Source of the DNA: Prostheceraeus crozeri
Lineage: Eukaryota > Platyhelminthes > Polycladida > Euryleptidae
Direction of reading: 5' to 3'
Assembly (NCBI GenBank): GCA_907163375.1
Contig: CAJQUW010014381.1
Span: 248,001-312,000 of the forward strand
Length of the DNA stretch: 64,000 nt
Shown here: positions 41,401 through 53,885 of the stretch, piece by piece
Layout of the letters: each line of letters starts with the position of its first letter
How positions within the stretch are numbered: position 1 is the first letter of the stretch
Notes under the pieces: model-generated
What the model was told of the DNA's origin: nothing
Database searches by the model: none
The model's input: the letters and a program-made list of their open reading frames with translations, nothing else
Position numbers and translations under genes: made by a program

Positions 41401-44400
41401 CGAGCAGCGGCGATAGATACGTCCCGGCCTCTCGCCGGCTCTCGTTTGAAACGGGACTCAGCAAATATAGCAGAAATTCTTGTTGGTGACCAGATAGTTA
41501 AAGCTCTGGTTGATACCGGTGCAGATGTGTCGGTATGTAATAGTATATTAGTGCATGATCAGCATATTATCCCGATTCCTAATGTGTCCTGTATTCAAAC
41601 TACAAATGGCGAAAAACTTCATATTTTGGGAACTACTGTCATTTATTTTCAGATAGGAATTTGCACAGTATATCACACTTTTTTTGTTTCTGCCAATCTA
41701 TCCACTAACATGGTTTTAGGAATGGATTTCCTAGGTGATTATGACGGTGACGTGGACGTGGGCACTAAAACCTTGCATTTACCTCGACTGAGTGTTCAAG
41801 TACCTCTTCGCAAACGTCGTACTACGAACACTGTGCTTTTTAAAATCGCTATCAATAATACAGTTGTTCTTCAGCCGCACTCAGAACAGCTGCTTTCAGC
41901 AAGAATTTTGATGAAAGGAAAGGGTCCAGAACCGTTAACGGGTATGGTCATGCCCAGTTCAGAGACGGACGATCTTGGCGTGTTTGTTCTGCCGACAGTT
42001 TCGACCGTTAAGAAAAAGGAAGTCACCATATCTGTTTGCAACAACTCTTTGCAACATGTTACTCTAAAGAAAAATACAGCAGTAGCCAATTTCGAATTGA
42101 TTTCCGCAATGTATGATAGCGTAAATTATATTCAAGACGTTTTTCCAAGTGATGTTGCAGCTCAAGTAAATCATGTGACTCTTGAGTCGCAATCAGAGGA
42201 GGAGTCTTCCGCATTAACTGCTCGAGAACGTCAAGAATTGGATAGCATACTTAAATCGTATGCTGATGTGTTTATGCGAAGGAAAGCCATTAGGTAGGGC
42301 AGTGAACGCTCAGCATTTTATAAATACTGGGGATCACCCTCCTATTCGTCAACCTTGTCGACGGATTCCACCCTCTCAGAAGTTAGAAGTTAGCCGCCAA
42401 ATACAGGAAAATGTTGGATCAAGGCGTTGTTTCACATAGTAGTAGTCCCTGGGCTAGTCCATCGTTCTTGTCCAGAAGAAGGACGGGACTTTGAGATTTT
42501 GTGTTGATTTTCGAAAATTGAATCAATGTTGCCGATACGATAGCTATCCTTGCCCAGGGTCGATGATGCTTTGGATTCTATGGGAGGGGCTCAATACTTT
42601 TCGGTACTTGATTTGAAGTCTGGTTATTGGCAGATTCCCTTGGCGGAGGAGGATAAAGCAAAGTCTGCATTTGTTTGTCACAGGGTCTTTATGAGTTCAA
42701 TGTTCTTCCATTCGGTCTGGCATCAGCTCCTGCCACTTTTCAGCGCATGATGGACGAGAAGTTGAGAGGGTTAATTGGAGAAATTTGTTTAGTCTACCTT
42801 GACGATATTATTATTTTTAGTCGTAGTTGGCAAGATCATTTGTGTGATATTCAATTGGTATTAGACAGACTGCGACTTGCTAATCTGCAACTCAATACTA
42901 AAAAGTGCCAATGGGGACTTAGTTCTGTCAAGTATCTTGGTCACATCGTGACGTTCAAGGTATTAGGACTGATCCTGAAAAGACAAACAGAGTTAAAGAA
43001 TGGCCGACGCCAGCAACTGCTAAGCAAGTACGAGAATTTTTAGGTTTAGCGTCTTATTATCGCAGATTTGTGCAAGACTTTGCGAGATTAGCTAAACCGT
43101 TGCACGAATTAACTAACAAAGACAATACTTTTGTGTGGACTGATCGTTGTCAGGAAGCGTTTGACTCTCTTAAACGCTGTTTAACATCCACTCCGATTTT
43201 GACCATGCCAGATTTCACTGAGGCTGGTGGTGCTTTCATTCTTGATACTGATGCCTCTGGCTACGCCATAGGTGCTGTCCTCTCACAAGTACAGCATGAT
43301 GGAAAGGAAAGGGTTATCGCGTATGCAAGCAAAACTTTGAATCGAGCTCAAACTTCCTACGCCCCTACGAAAAGGGAGATGCTTGCCCTAGTAACATTCA
43401 TCGACCACTTTCACGTATACTCGACGGGTAAAAAGTTTTTAGCACGAACAGATCTCAAAGCACTTGAATGTTTGAAAGGCTTCAAAGAGCCTAGAGGGAT
43501 GCTTGCGCGCTGGTTGCAAATTTTGGAAGAATTTGATTTCGATTGCTTATACCGCGCCGGAACCTCGCACAAAAACGCAGATGCTCTCTCTCGCTTGACT
43601 AATGCGCCAGACGAAGAGACGTCAGACCCCCCGAATCGCATGGATGGTGATGATGTTGTTATTTTTAGTCTATGGTCCCAGGGGCTGGGGTAGATGAAAT
43701 GAAACGCAAGACTTCGGCTGATCAAGACTTGGCGCAAATTCTGTTCTGGAAAACTCGTTTATCCATCTTCGACAAGCCATCTTCTAGACAACTGGAAACA
43801 TGCTCCCAGGAAATAAAGAACATTGTTCGATTTTGGGAATTTCTTGTTGTGGAAGATGGTCTCTTATATCGGTTAGATGGCGATAAGAAAAAAATAATTC
43901 CACCAAAAGACGAGCGAATGGCTATTATCAACCAATGTCACTCAGGGATGGGCAATTCTCATTTGGGCCGTGATAAAACTTACCACAAACTGCGAGCGAG
44001 GTTCTGGTGGCCAGACATGAGACATGATACCACGACGTGTTTGAACAGATGTGAGGTATGCGTTACCTTTAAGGGGCCTATTCCAAAACTGCGACATCCC
44101 ATGATGCCAATCGTAGTCGGAAGACCAATGGAATGTGTTGAAGTTGATCTCATAGGTCACTGTGTAAGACTAAGAGAGGCAATCGTTACGTCTTGACTAT
44201 GGTTGACTTATTTTCCAAATGGGCTGAGGCAATTCCCCTTCCTAACAAGGAAACGTCTACGGTAGCTGGGGCATTCCTTAGAGAATGGGTTTGCCGTCAT
44301 GGAGTCCCTGATAGAATTCATTCTGATAAGGGGACAGAATTTGAATCAAAAATTTTTCGAGAATTGTGTAATCTTTTGGGTTCCATGAAGTCACGTACCA

Positions 44401-45045
44401 CTGCATATCATCCTCAAGGGAACGGAGGGGTTGAGCGTTTCAATCGAACGTTGAAGCAGTTAATGTTGTCCATGCGGATGTAGAGAGAGAGGAATGGGAT
44501 CTGACACTGTCCTACTGCTTTGGGCTTATAGGTCCAGTACACACAGCACAACAGGGTTCTCTCCTGCGGCCGTCACTTATGGGCGAGAAATGAGAATGCC
44601 CGTCGATTTCGAACTGGATATAGACACTGTTGTCGAACGAGAAACCTCCGACTATATCTATGAACTGCAAGAGCAGCTTCTGCGGACGTGGGAGACGGTG
44701 AAAAAATGTGCGGTAGTGGAGCAGGAACGCCAAAAGGAAAGCTATGACAGAAAGACTACAAGTACTTGCAAATACCAGATGGGTGACTTGGTAATGTATT
44801 TCAAAACTGCTGTCCAAAGGGACAAACAAAAGAAATTTTTCAGACCTTGGGTAGGTCCCTGGATCGTGGAAAGACGATTCTCAGATAGTACCTACCAGAT
44901 CAGAGATATTGGCGGCAGGAAAACTTTAGTTACTCATGTTGATAGGTTAAAGAAATTCCCATGTTCACCTCCTATCTCCCAGCAACGGGTTGGGGAGGTG
45001 GAAAGAGGAGAATTACCTACACGATTGTTGCAGATATCGAAGTAG
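41386..45045 (+). pseudogene. Ty3/gypsy Pol: protease, RT, RNase H, integrase
   Basis: Protease: IVKALVDTGADVSVC near 41500. RT (about 42300-43060): FCVDFRKLNQC, LDLKSGYWQIPL, FEFNVLPFGLASAP-type region and YLDDIIIFS (catalytic Asp pair at 42800-42805), with at least four frameshifts. RNase H (43070-43600): FILDTDASGYAIGAVLS, ARTDLKALECL, HKNADALSRL. Integrase: HHCC zinc finger (HSGMGNSHLGRDKTYH, CEVC, 43930-44070), DDE core with VEVDLIG, IHSDKGTEF and GGVERFNRTL, then a GPY/F-type module (WVGPWIVERRF, near 44850) ending KKF. Integrase after RNase H defines Ty3/gypsy. About eight or more frameshifts or stops break the polyprotein. Confidence 0.92.
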
Positions 45046-45419
45046 AAAGTAATGCGACAGATGAGACGGCAGAGATGATTTGCGATTCGGAATTGGATGG
45101 GGACATAGAAAGTAATGTAACAGAAGACACAGTAGAAATGATACAAGACTCTGATCCTGATGCGGGAATTAACAGTACCAGTAGTGACACTGTCGAAATG
45201 ATGGACGATGACATGTGTGAAATCGAGATCAATCATATTTCTTTACAGATGGCAACTGCTGCTGTACCAGAAGATGGTAAGACTACCAGAGACCAAGTAA
45301 TAGCATTTTTGTTAGCAGGACGGGCTTTGCCCGAATGTCCTGCCGGCTGGAACCGTAAAATGAAAGACAGATGTCTTTCCCGAGCAGTCGTCCAGGCGGC
45401 TCTCATAGCGCCGACCTGA
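44961..45419 (+). CDS. Acidic triple-repeat module downstream of integrase
   Basis: An open frame overlapping the integrase end. It has three imperfect copies of an acidic unit: ESNATDETAEMICDSELDGD, ESNVTEDTVEMIQDSDPDAG and NSTSSDTVEMMDDD. These are followed by ISLQMATAAVPEDGKTTRDQ, VIAFLLAGRALPECPAGWNR and KDRCLSRAVVQAAL, to a TGA at 45417-45419. It is not part of a standard Ty3/gypsy Pol. It may be the start of the additional protein that ends with the TatD domain, joined through 45420-45887. Function unknown; acidic repeats could mediate protein contacts. Confidence 0.45.
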   Translation: MFTSYLPATGWGGGKRRITYTIVADIEVESNATDETAEMICDSELDGDIESNVTEDTVEMIQDSDPDAGINSTSSDTVEMMDDDMCEIEINHISLQMATAAVPEDGKTTRDQVIAFLLAGRALPECPAGWNRKMKDRCLSRAVVQAALIAPT

Positions 45420-45887
45420 ACAGCAGTCAGCCCTGCAGGACAGGGTGCGCGAAATATGCTCCAGCTGGTCAGTTCCTCACCACCAGTTTATGAAATGCGC
45501 CATGCGTATGGGGGATTTGCCGGAGGATACCGGTGATCTCCATCCCAATCGACGGCGGCATGTCCGCAAGTTAAAAGGGCAGCAAAGGGCCCTGCGCTCG
45601 GGGAGGGATTCTGACTCTCGGGTGGGGCAGCTGGACGACGCCGTCCTGGTCGTCAGCGCAGAGGAGTCGCGTGGGGTTATCGACCCGTTGGCTCGGGCGG
45701 TCCTCCCAGTAGTGATAGGGAATCCAATTCCCACAGTCGCTAGGGGGGTTCGACTAGGTCCGGTTGGTGCTCCGCGTGATGACGCCGTGCGACTGCCAAT
45801 CATCATAGAGGATCCTCCTCAGCTGGTTGGGCAGGCTGAACCCCTCGGGGCCGGTCTACCTATAGCCGTGAAGAGGATCGTCCTGAT
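45420..45887 (+). pseudogene. Linker region before the TatD domain, frames unclear
   Basis: GC-richer than the rest of pol. One frame is open (45445-45891) with an Arg/Val/Pro-rich reading, but it may be a shadow. The correct frame linking the acidic module to the TatD domain could not be decided because of frameshifts. Confidence 0.3.
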
Positions 45888-46770
45888 ATGATGGCTCGAG
45901 GCGATCCGGGGGGCGAAGTTGAGCGCCCAGCTCCTGAGGGTTTGGAAATGCCCGAACCACTGTTACCATCAGGCCCAACCGTTTGGCGAGGTGACTCCCA
46001 TATTCATGTGTTTCGACAGCTGTCGCGCTGCTGGCCTTGCGGGGCATTTGGATGACATGGTGGACGCCATCAACGCCATGTCATGTGTAGTAGACATACG
46101 GGACAAAGTTTCTGTCTGGGACGAGTCGGACTTCCAGGATGATTTCCCTAATGTCCGCATCGTCATGGCTTTTGGGTTGCACCCACGTCATGCTGGAGAT
46201 TGGTCTCCATCTCTGGAGGCAAGGCTCCGTAGACGTGTGAACTCCAGCCTAAATGTCAGGGCGATCGGAGAGACGGGAATTGATCTCAAGTGGAACGTCC
46301 CCAATGGAGGCCCAACGTCGGTGTCTGGCTGACCAGGCACAGCTCGCTTACGAGCTTTCACTTCCTCTCATCCTTCACTGCAGGGAGAGGGAGTGGGGGG
46401 AAGTAGCTGCCCACAACATCTTGGCAGAGGAGCTGCTGCGGAATGTCAGCGCCGCTCAGATCATCGTCCTCCACTGCACGTATGTTGACCGCCAAATAGT
46501 GCGCTCACTGGCGGATCTCTTTCGTAATCTCTATTTCAGTATTGCTCCGATTCTCGTAAACGAATGGGTCACCGAGACTGTGCCAAGAGTCAAACCGTTC
46601 GGGCCATTCCGCTGGAAAGAATGCTGGTGGAGACCGATGCCCCACATCTGGCAAGAGTTCCTACAGCCACCGATCGAGTTATAACTAAAATCGCCATGCG
46701 TAGAGACATCAACGAAGAGCATCTCCGCAACATTTTAGAAGCCAATTTCATTCGAGTATTCCGACCGTAG
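45888..46770 (+). pseudogene. TatD-family metal-dependent DNase domain in retrotransposon, frameshifted
   Basis: TatD enzymes are TIM-barrel 3'-5' exonucleases/DNases using two metals. An ATG at 45888 leads through a Pro-rich stretch to WRGDSHIHVF, the HxH metal motif (from about 45989). After a shift near 46035 come CVVDIRD, FGLHPRHAGDW and VRAIGETGIDL (metal Glu codon 46270-46272). After a shift near 46300 come QAQLAYELSLPLILHCRE (His about 46376) and IIVLHCTYVD (His about 46472). After a shift near 46580 come IPLERMLVETDAPHL (Asp 46636-46638) and INEEHLRNILEANF, with a stop at 46768-46770. All ligand positions, HxH-E-H-H-D, are retained. Most like TATDN2-type eukaryotic proteins. It lies between integrase and the polypurine tract. 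Confidence 0.85.
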
Positions 46771-46792
46771 AATCGAGGACGATTCTATTTGT

Positions 46793-46803
46793 AAGGGGGG
46801 GAG
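46793..46803 (+). promoter_or_regulatory. Polypurine tract of the gypsy element
   Basis: AAGGGGGGGAG lies three bases before the 3' LTR; primes plus-strand DNA synthesis in active elements. Confidence 0.85.
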
Positions 46804-46806
46804 TAA

Positions 46807-47740
46807 TGTAACAGGGTTGCTTATTTGTTTATATGTAGTAAAATTATAACTAGTACTTAACGTAAATATTTTAATTATAGTGTGTTGGTTATTTTCACTA
46901 TTGATGTGAAGAACTAAATTGTACATAGGTATTGCTCACAAATCTGGGAGCATTGGCGCAATTTTCTGGTGAAGGGTTGTAAAGTTATATCACATTCAAG
47001 TGATAATTGAGGATTTCACGGACATGTATATATTGTATATAATTGTAAGGTGTTGGTGGCTTCCGATTTATGGGGTTTTGGGTGGTTTCTGGGTAAAAGT
47101 ATAGGCAAACATAAGATAAAGTTAAGTATTCCTGGTGTTAGAATGTACCATTTTATTATAAATGCAATGAGTAAAGCTCACGGCGGCTAGCGTGCGCGGT
47201 CAAGCAAAACGTTGCTCTCTTAAAATTATACGGCTGATGGTAAGTCACTGCTCTCAACTGAACTAAGAAGTTTTAGGCAAGTGGCGTAGGTTTATGACAT
47301 AGGTTTATGATATTTCCTTTGCGGCTAATTAATTAATCGTAAGCAGCGTTATAACTTTGCCGTCGCATCTGCGGGTTACGATATATGTAAGAAGTTAGCA
47401 AGACATAATTTCAGCGGAATTAGGAGGTTGGGGTTTTATGATACTTCTGTTTCAGCTTATTAACTGCTACCCATACAACCGTTATAACGTACCTGGGTAA
47501 TACCCACAGATTCATTCGAGTTAGGGTATTACCTATAATACCTAGTAACTGGTAGGGCAGGCTTAATAACTAACCAGGCGCATCTTCGAGTGACGTTCGC
47601 GTGGCTGTCAGGTGCTCGTCCACATCATAAGGATTCGACGTGGTGAACTTGGAGTGACCGGATCGTGATACGGAGACTGGTAGGTTTCTTACTGTAGTAA
47701 TCAATTGGGTTAAGGGTCTCTCATAGCTCGGTCTGTTACA
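46807..47740 (+). repeat. 3' LTR of the Ty3/gypsy element (934 bp)
   Basis: Same termini as the 5' LTR. Preceded by the polypurine tract. Confidence 0.95.
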
Positions 47741-47744
47741 ATGG
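47741..47744. repeat. Right ATGG target-site duplication of gypsy element
   Basis: ATGG directly after the 3' LTR. Confidence 0.9.
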
Positions 47745-47954
47745 AACATTTCTCTAAACATTTGCAAATGCGTTTTCAAAGTCGAATACGTGCTATTAAC
47801 GAAGCTATCAGCCTATATCTACGCACACGGCATGTTTCAAGGCAGCAGGGAAAGTAAGTAGCTTTTATTTCATTGCAATGAATGTTAAGTCTTATTGCAG
47901 GAGGTTAGATCAGTGGAATCGGCTTGAAGACTGATAAACGGAGCTTATGATTGC

Positions 47955-50900
47955 CAACTTTTTCCTTTCGGGATCTTTTCGTGCATATGCCAACTAGAAT
48001 TCCTTCCTCAATCCATTCCTGCTGAATTCACGCGCCCCCTCTTACCTGCTGCAATTGGCACATGTAGCTACATGTGGGTATAGGCCTGCATAACAATTGC
48101 ATGTACATGTAATTTGCATAACTTAGTTCCGTGGCTGTCAGTTTTTAAGGACATATTTAGACCTCTTCAGTGTCTTCCCTCCATGAAGTCCTAGCACTTA
48201 TCCATCACTTACAATACAACTCATTACTAAAATTTGTTCAACTGCAATACGGCCTATAACCATGCCTCCTTCGTAGCATATTTCTACTGTCCTAATCTGT
48301 TGTCAAACATTCCTAGCAATGCCTGGGTAATATGAGCATGCTCTATCACCTATGCAAACTTACCTGACACATGCCAACTACCATCACTATGACATGCAAG
48401 CCTATGCGCATGAAATATAGAAGTCATCTTTGTGAAACTTCAGCTCTTTCTTAAGACACGACCCAACACCGAAACCTAGGCAAACTTATACTCGTATTGA
48501 TCCTCTATTCACCTAGGGATTCGAAGCCCTCATCCCTGGAAACTAGCCCGTTCGCCAAACCTTACCCTAACACTAGCCGATTGCATATTCAAACACAAAT
48601 TTAACTGTTATTGGATTTGCGCTTCCCTTGTCTTGCCCATTCGCCTACTACCTTCCATACACTTAGCACATTATAAGAGCAAGTCATTAACTTCACATTT
48701 TATTCATATAGGAATTCAAACACTGACAAGTTTCAAAAACAGACTGATTTTCACATGAAAGATACAATTTGTCCAACTTTACCAAAACATATGTCAACAA
48801 AGTCGTGACACTGTCCCAGTCTACATACATGCCACTATCATACACAGGAATATCACAATCCACCAAAAATGCCACATCATGCTGAAACTCGTTCTGCACA
48901 ACGAGTTACACTAATTTCCACTATATTGAAGACTTCAGAACACTGAAGTGAAATAGAAGAGAAGTGCACTTCATATTCTAGCTGATTAATCCACAATCTT
49001 CTGCTCATTGAACAGCTTTCAAATTTGATTCATTGCACTGACCAACACAAAGACACATCGTTGACGGTTTCTGAAAATCCTTTGGGTTAGCGCAGACGAC
49101 CTGTTGAAGAAAAAAGGAATAATATTTACAAGATGTTAACTGTTTACTCGTAACATTAGAACTAAGGACTGACTGTCACAGTCAGATCCACAAATCACGA
49201 TCGACATTGATATTCACGAGCAGAAGCAAGTAAACACGTCTAGCTAGATCACGTATTTTCTGCGAAATGAAATTGGGTCATTGTTGACTGTGTCTTACAT
49301 AGAAAATGAAAATTATCACGTTCCTGATCCATTGGCGCATTCATGGGTTGTAAATAGTTTTGTCTCAGATTCCTGCTCCTTACCAGGCCACTGTGGCGCG
49401 GTTATTCCGACGCAAAAGTTCGCAAGAATTTATGCGTGCGAATACCGATTTCCTTTGTTTCTCACCATCGGTATGCTGATATTTGATTTTATTTTTTTAC
49501 AAGAATTTATAGATTCTCATACGATGATGAAAATCATCCCAGCAGCCATGTATAATGCACATACAGATACTTAAACAAATCAATCAAACTACCCTGGATG
49601 AATTAACGAGCAAGGTTTCGATGTCTCCTTAGTCAATGAATACTCGTACATGCAATCATGGAAACACGAAATAAATAAATATTATAATCAATTTATCATT
49701 CAATCTAATTAATCTTTTATATTTCAGAGATGAAGCAAAAATGTTGCGCACGAATCTCCAACAGCGTCAATCGTCATCATGCAGTGATCGAACTAGATAA
49801 TAAAAGGAACAACCTTCTAGACGTTTTATCTTTCGTTTTCAGCACGATGTAAATATATGGCTCATTGTACATGCGTTGGCATTCTGAGTTCATTGTGGAG
49901 TTGCACTTTAACCATACACTTTAACGAGGAGGTTATGAACCATGAAGGATATATTGCAGACCAAAATACATTTGACTTGGAGTGGAACAGGATGAAGACA
50001 GCTTGGTGCTGAAAAAGAGTGTGATCGCAGCAAAGGCTGGGCAGGCATAAGAGAGACCTGATGGTGGAATTCGGAAGTGGAAAGCGCTGACAAAGAAAAC
50101 AAGTTGCGTTTCAAGCAATGGCAGCAAAGCAAGTGTGAGGCAACTAAAGCTCTCTATGAAAATGTAAAGAGAAGTATCACTATCAAATGAGACCGATATG
50201 AAGTGCAATGAAAATTATTATTGATGAAGTTGAAGATAGTTGATGCAAAAAACGTCAAATTGACATAGGGCATATGCATCAAGCGTTCAAATATGACATA
50301 CGCATATCAAACATGCTCACTTATGTCCAATCTTTAAATTGCGCATGTAAGTTTATAGCAACGATCACAATTGGCATAAAGCATCTGCACTTACATGTGA
50401 TTATGCCGTGCCTCTCTGGAATGCTGTCATTCATCATTTTTGTGGCTGTAACAATTTGCAATACCTACCACGAGCAACGCAGTTCGTTCAGGCGAAGTGA
50501 AATTAATTTGAACATGTCCCGCACAAACTACATTACAGATCAGTCCACATCAAGCCAAAATCCTCTGACAGTGCCCCATCGAAAAAATGGGACTACATAC
50601 ATTTAAATTATATAGGCGAAAAATGGACCTAAACATACAAAAGAACTACAATTTTGAACATGCATATAGTCAGTCTTTTGATATCAAAATTGCCATACTT
50701 TTGCGAGAGTATTTTTTCAAATGATTGTCGTGAATTGCTAGCAGGCTACACGACCAATGATGTGACTTTGTATCGAAGTTGGCCTTTAGGATCATACTTT
50801 TAAAAAAATTTCCTGAAAAACATGCAAACATATTAATGACTCAGTCAGATTTTTATATGTATAGCATCTGAATGAAATCAGATTGCTTTACTCGTACTGA

Positions 50901-52375
50901 AGTAATTAAACTCTAAGTGATAAGTTGCACATAAAATTCAACTTTTCAAAATTTGCGGAAGTGCTTTCGAATTGTTCCTCACCTTCATTTTTCGCCTCTA
51001 TACCGTACCGCGCAACCGCGAAAAAAATTTAAATACTGATAGCACGAATCGTCAAACTCGATCACATGCACATAGAATTCCTGTGATACAGCAAATAAGA
51101 GCTTCATCTGTAATATTTCAATTTTAAACTACTAAATATTGGAAAATCAGTGAATTTGCATCATAGCCTCATGGCGCCTCTTTCAGAGCTGTGTCGGCTA
51201 GTGATAATCCAAGCGACAGCAACAAGCGACTTGCACTGAATCCTTACTTGTCTTTCGCCATTGAACAATGACTAATTGCATTTCCAGTCGCCCAGTGATA
51301 GACTTAGTATAGGCTAACGGATTATTCACTTCGACCACAATTGAGCTACAAGCTTGCTCTATGACTACAAAAGCATGAGAACCCAAAAAAACCCGAGTCA
51401 TTGAGTGGATCACCGAATGGTGCCTTTGAACCAGTTTCATCACTGATATACACACCATCATGCTGTAACTTTTTACTTTGTCACCGATATTCCTAGACAT
51501 TCCAAATGTAAAGAATGATTTTAGAAGTGTTTAATATAATCGCAGCTCCATCGCTGAAATTCATCCCCGGAGCCATTATTTCAAAAGAGAACCGAAGCCT
51601 CTTGTATTGACGAACTAGACTTCGAGGATAACTGCAATCATCATGCCTGATTGTTCGAATCTCTGTCTTAGTAGCCATGTATCTGAGGGTTGTTTCGAGG
51701 CACAAATCGAATTTCTCTGGTCGACCCGGCTTGCGAAGTTGTCGTGGAGATGTTCTTAGAATGATCTAGTTGTCATGGTGGTAGAAATCGATCACAGTAT
51801 CTGATGCATGCAAAAAGAGTCTGACATGTGGATTGGATTTCCAAAAATTTGATGGAATCATGACAATTTGAACACTCAGGCATCATGACTTAGATAAGTG
51901 CAAGCGATAGTTGCATTGGCATCCACTGCCAGCTCATCTATATGTGGTTCTATATCATTCATGTGCAATCAAAAGTCCGAGATCAATGTGTCTGGCTGAA
52001 GGTTAGGCGGGCTGAGCTTTCCCTAGTCCCCTGTTCACGCGTGCTGTAGGATGCAAAGCAGGACCAAGAAAGGTGAAGCAAGACAAACAAACAAATCAAG
52101 ACACACACTTATTTCATTGAGGGATTTGGAGTCAGAAATTTCTGAGCAACTAGACACGACAACAAAAATGGAAGATTGCTGCACCAGATAGCCGGTGTAA
52201 TAGATGCGAGACCAAATATTTGCCGACTCAACCTATGCAGTAGCCATAGCCATTCCACCAACATCTGCTTATTCATTACTCATTATTCATCTGCTGCATA
52301 TGCACAGTGCCCTACACATAGCACTCCTTTCTATTCTTTAGTTATCTATATAGGGTTGTTCCTAACTAAGCCAAG
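47955..52375. other. Spacer between the inverted arms
   Basis: 4.4 kb not repeated in the arms. No transposase, RT or known domain seen. A minus-strand stretch at 51760-51198 reads protein-like in shifting frames (RKPGRPEKFDLCLETTLRY, FEIMAPGMNFSDGAAIILN, VYISDETGSKAPFGDP). A + stretch at 49281-49574 has a hydrophobic segment (LFLTIGMLIFDFIF), and one at 50274-50606 another (LSGMLSFIIFVAVTI). None is supported as a gene. Confidence 0.45.
51198..51760 (-). pseudogene. Possible decayed gene in the spacer (unknown family)
   Basis: On the minus strand from about 51760: LRKPGRPEKFDLCLETTLRY and KTEIRTIRHDDC, then RLRFSFEIMAPGMNFSDGAA and a stop. Further down, in another frame, come VYISDETGSKAPFGDPLND and, in a third, ITGRLEMQLVIVQW. 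The composition and continuity suggest an old coding region with several frameshifts. I do not recognise it. It lies centrally between the two arms, where a mobile element with long terminal repeats would keep its gene. Confidence 0.25.
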
Positions 52376-52958
52376 CAATCATAAGCTCCGTTCATCAGTC
52401 TGCAAGCCGATTCCACTGATCTAACCTCCTGCAATAAGACTTAACATTCATTGCAATGAAATAAAAGCTACTTACTTTCCCTGCTGCCTTGAAACATGCC
52501 GTGTGCGTAGATATAGGCTGATAGCTTCGTTAATAGCACGTATTCGACTTTGAAAACGCATTTGCAAATGTTTAGAGAAATGTTCCATCATTAGTCCATT
52601 TTCAGCAAATCAAATCACTCAAAATTAAATTTATATTTTTTTCGAAATATCTTGAACTTCCCAACTATCCCCACTTGAGCGAAATCATGTGTCATTATTC
52701 CTTTATGTCTGACATTATGGACTCACAATCCAATCATATTGCCAGATGCCTGTAGTAGAGAACGTGGTGGGCAATCCAGCACGCTCATTGCAATGTTATG
52801 CACGATAAAATTGGTTGATTTCCACCATAAACCAGACATATTCGAAAAATTCGACCCCAAACCTGGTGAGCCGGCTAAGAGAAGTGGTTTTTCATGTCAA
52901 ACGTATACCCTATACTATCAGATGCCTCAACTTCAACATTCATCGCTCCCTCAAGCTG

Positions 52959-53885
52959 TTTGCCATGCGCAAACGTCTCGTTCGCACCAAAAATGTGACA
53001 TTTGTGAATTCTCCTCTAAACTCTATGTGTTTTTCATCCTATGCACCTTGAGATGACGCGCCTGTCTATGCTAAGCATCTTCACAATAGTCACAGGTACC
53101 TCCATGTCAAATTTCATTGTTGTATCGTGACATTTGCCATGCGCAAACGTCTCGTTTGTACCAAAAATGTGACATTTTGTGAATTCTCCTCTAAACTCTA
53201 TGCGTTTGTCTTCCTATGCACCCTTAGATGACGCGTTTGGCTATGCTAAGCATCTTCACAATAGTCACAGGCACCTCCATGTCAAATTTCATTGATGTAT
53301 CGTGACATTTGCCATGCGCAAACGTCTCGTTTGTAACAAACATGTGACATTTTGTGAATTCTCCTCTAAACTCTGTGCGTTTGTCTTCCTATGCACCTTG
53401 AAATGACGCGTTTGTCTATGCTAAGCATCTTCACAATAGTCACAGGTACCTCCATGTCAAATTTCATTGATGTATCGTGACATTTGCCATGCGCAAACGT
53501 CTCGTTTGTACCAAAAATGTGACATTTTGTGAATTCTCCTCTAAACTCTATGCGTTTTTCATCCTATGCACCTTGAGATGACGCGCTTGTCTATGCTAAG
53601 CATCTTCACAATAGTCACAGGTACCTCCATGTCAAATTTCATTGATGTATCGTGACATTTGCCATGCGCAAACGTCTCGTTTGTACCAAAAATGTGACAT
53701 TTTGTGAATTCTCATCTAAACTCTATGCGTTTGTCTTCCTTTGCACCCTTAGATGACGCGTTTGGCTATGCTAAGCATCTTCACAATAGTCACAGGTACC
53801 TCCATGTCAAATTTCATTGATGTATCGTGACATTTGCCATGCGCAAACGTCTCGTTTGTATAAAAAATGTGACATTTTCTGAATT
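52959..53885 (+). repeat. 175-bp satellite array C in right arm
   Basis: Unit starts (TTTGCCATGCGCAAACGTCT) at 52959, 53133, 53308, 53483, 53658 and 53833, 174-175 bp apart. Cleaner than array B. The same two unit variants are present but do not alternate strictly. Confidence 0.95.

Larger units (their letters stand above)
39074..47740 (+). mobile_element. Ty3/gypsy LTR retrotransposon carrying a TatD nuclease domain
   Basis: 8667 bp, flanked by ATGG duplications. It has LTRs of 958 and 934 bp (TGTAACAG...CTGTTACA), a tRNA-Leu-type primer site, gag with two zinc knuckles, pol in the order protease-RT-RNase H-integrase (the Ty3/gypsy order), an acidic module, a TatD-like domain and a polypurine tract. 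The right arm shows the empty site (ATGGAACATT joined to CTAATG). Many frameshifts; not autonomous as read. Confidence 0.95.
31569..47954 (+). repeat. Left arm of large inverted repeat
   Basis: Collinear, inverted match to 52376-63989. Matching blocks are 31569-34033 with 63989-63560 and 56598-54556; 37263-39073 with 54550-52600; and 47741-47954 with 52593-52376. Insertions unique to this arm are the CAG-dense block and the Ty3/gypsy element. Net arm length is about 4.5 kb. Confidence 0.92.

Noticed and set aside
45477-45806. Minus-strand Ser/Arg/Thr-rich frame in the gypsy element
   Set aside because: Opposite to the element's coding strand in a GC-rich linker; no family signature.
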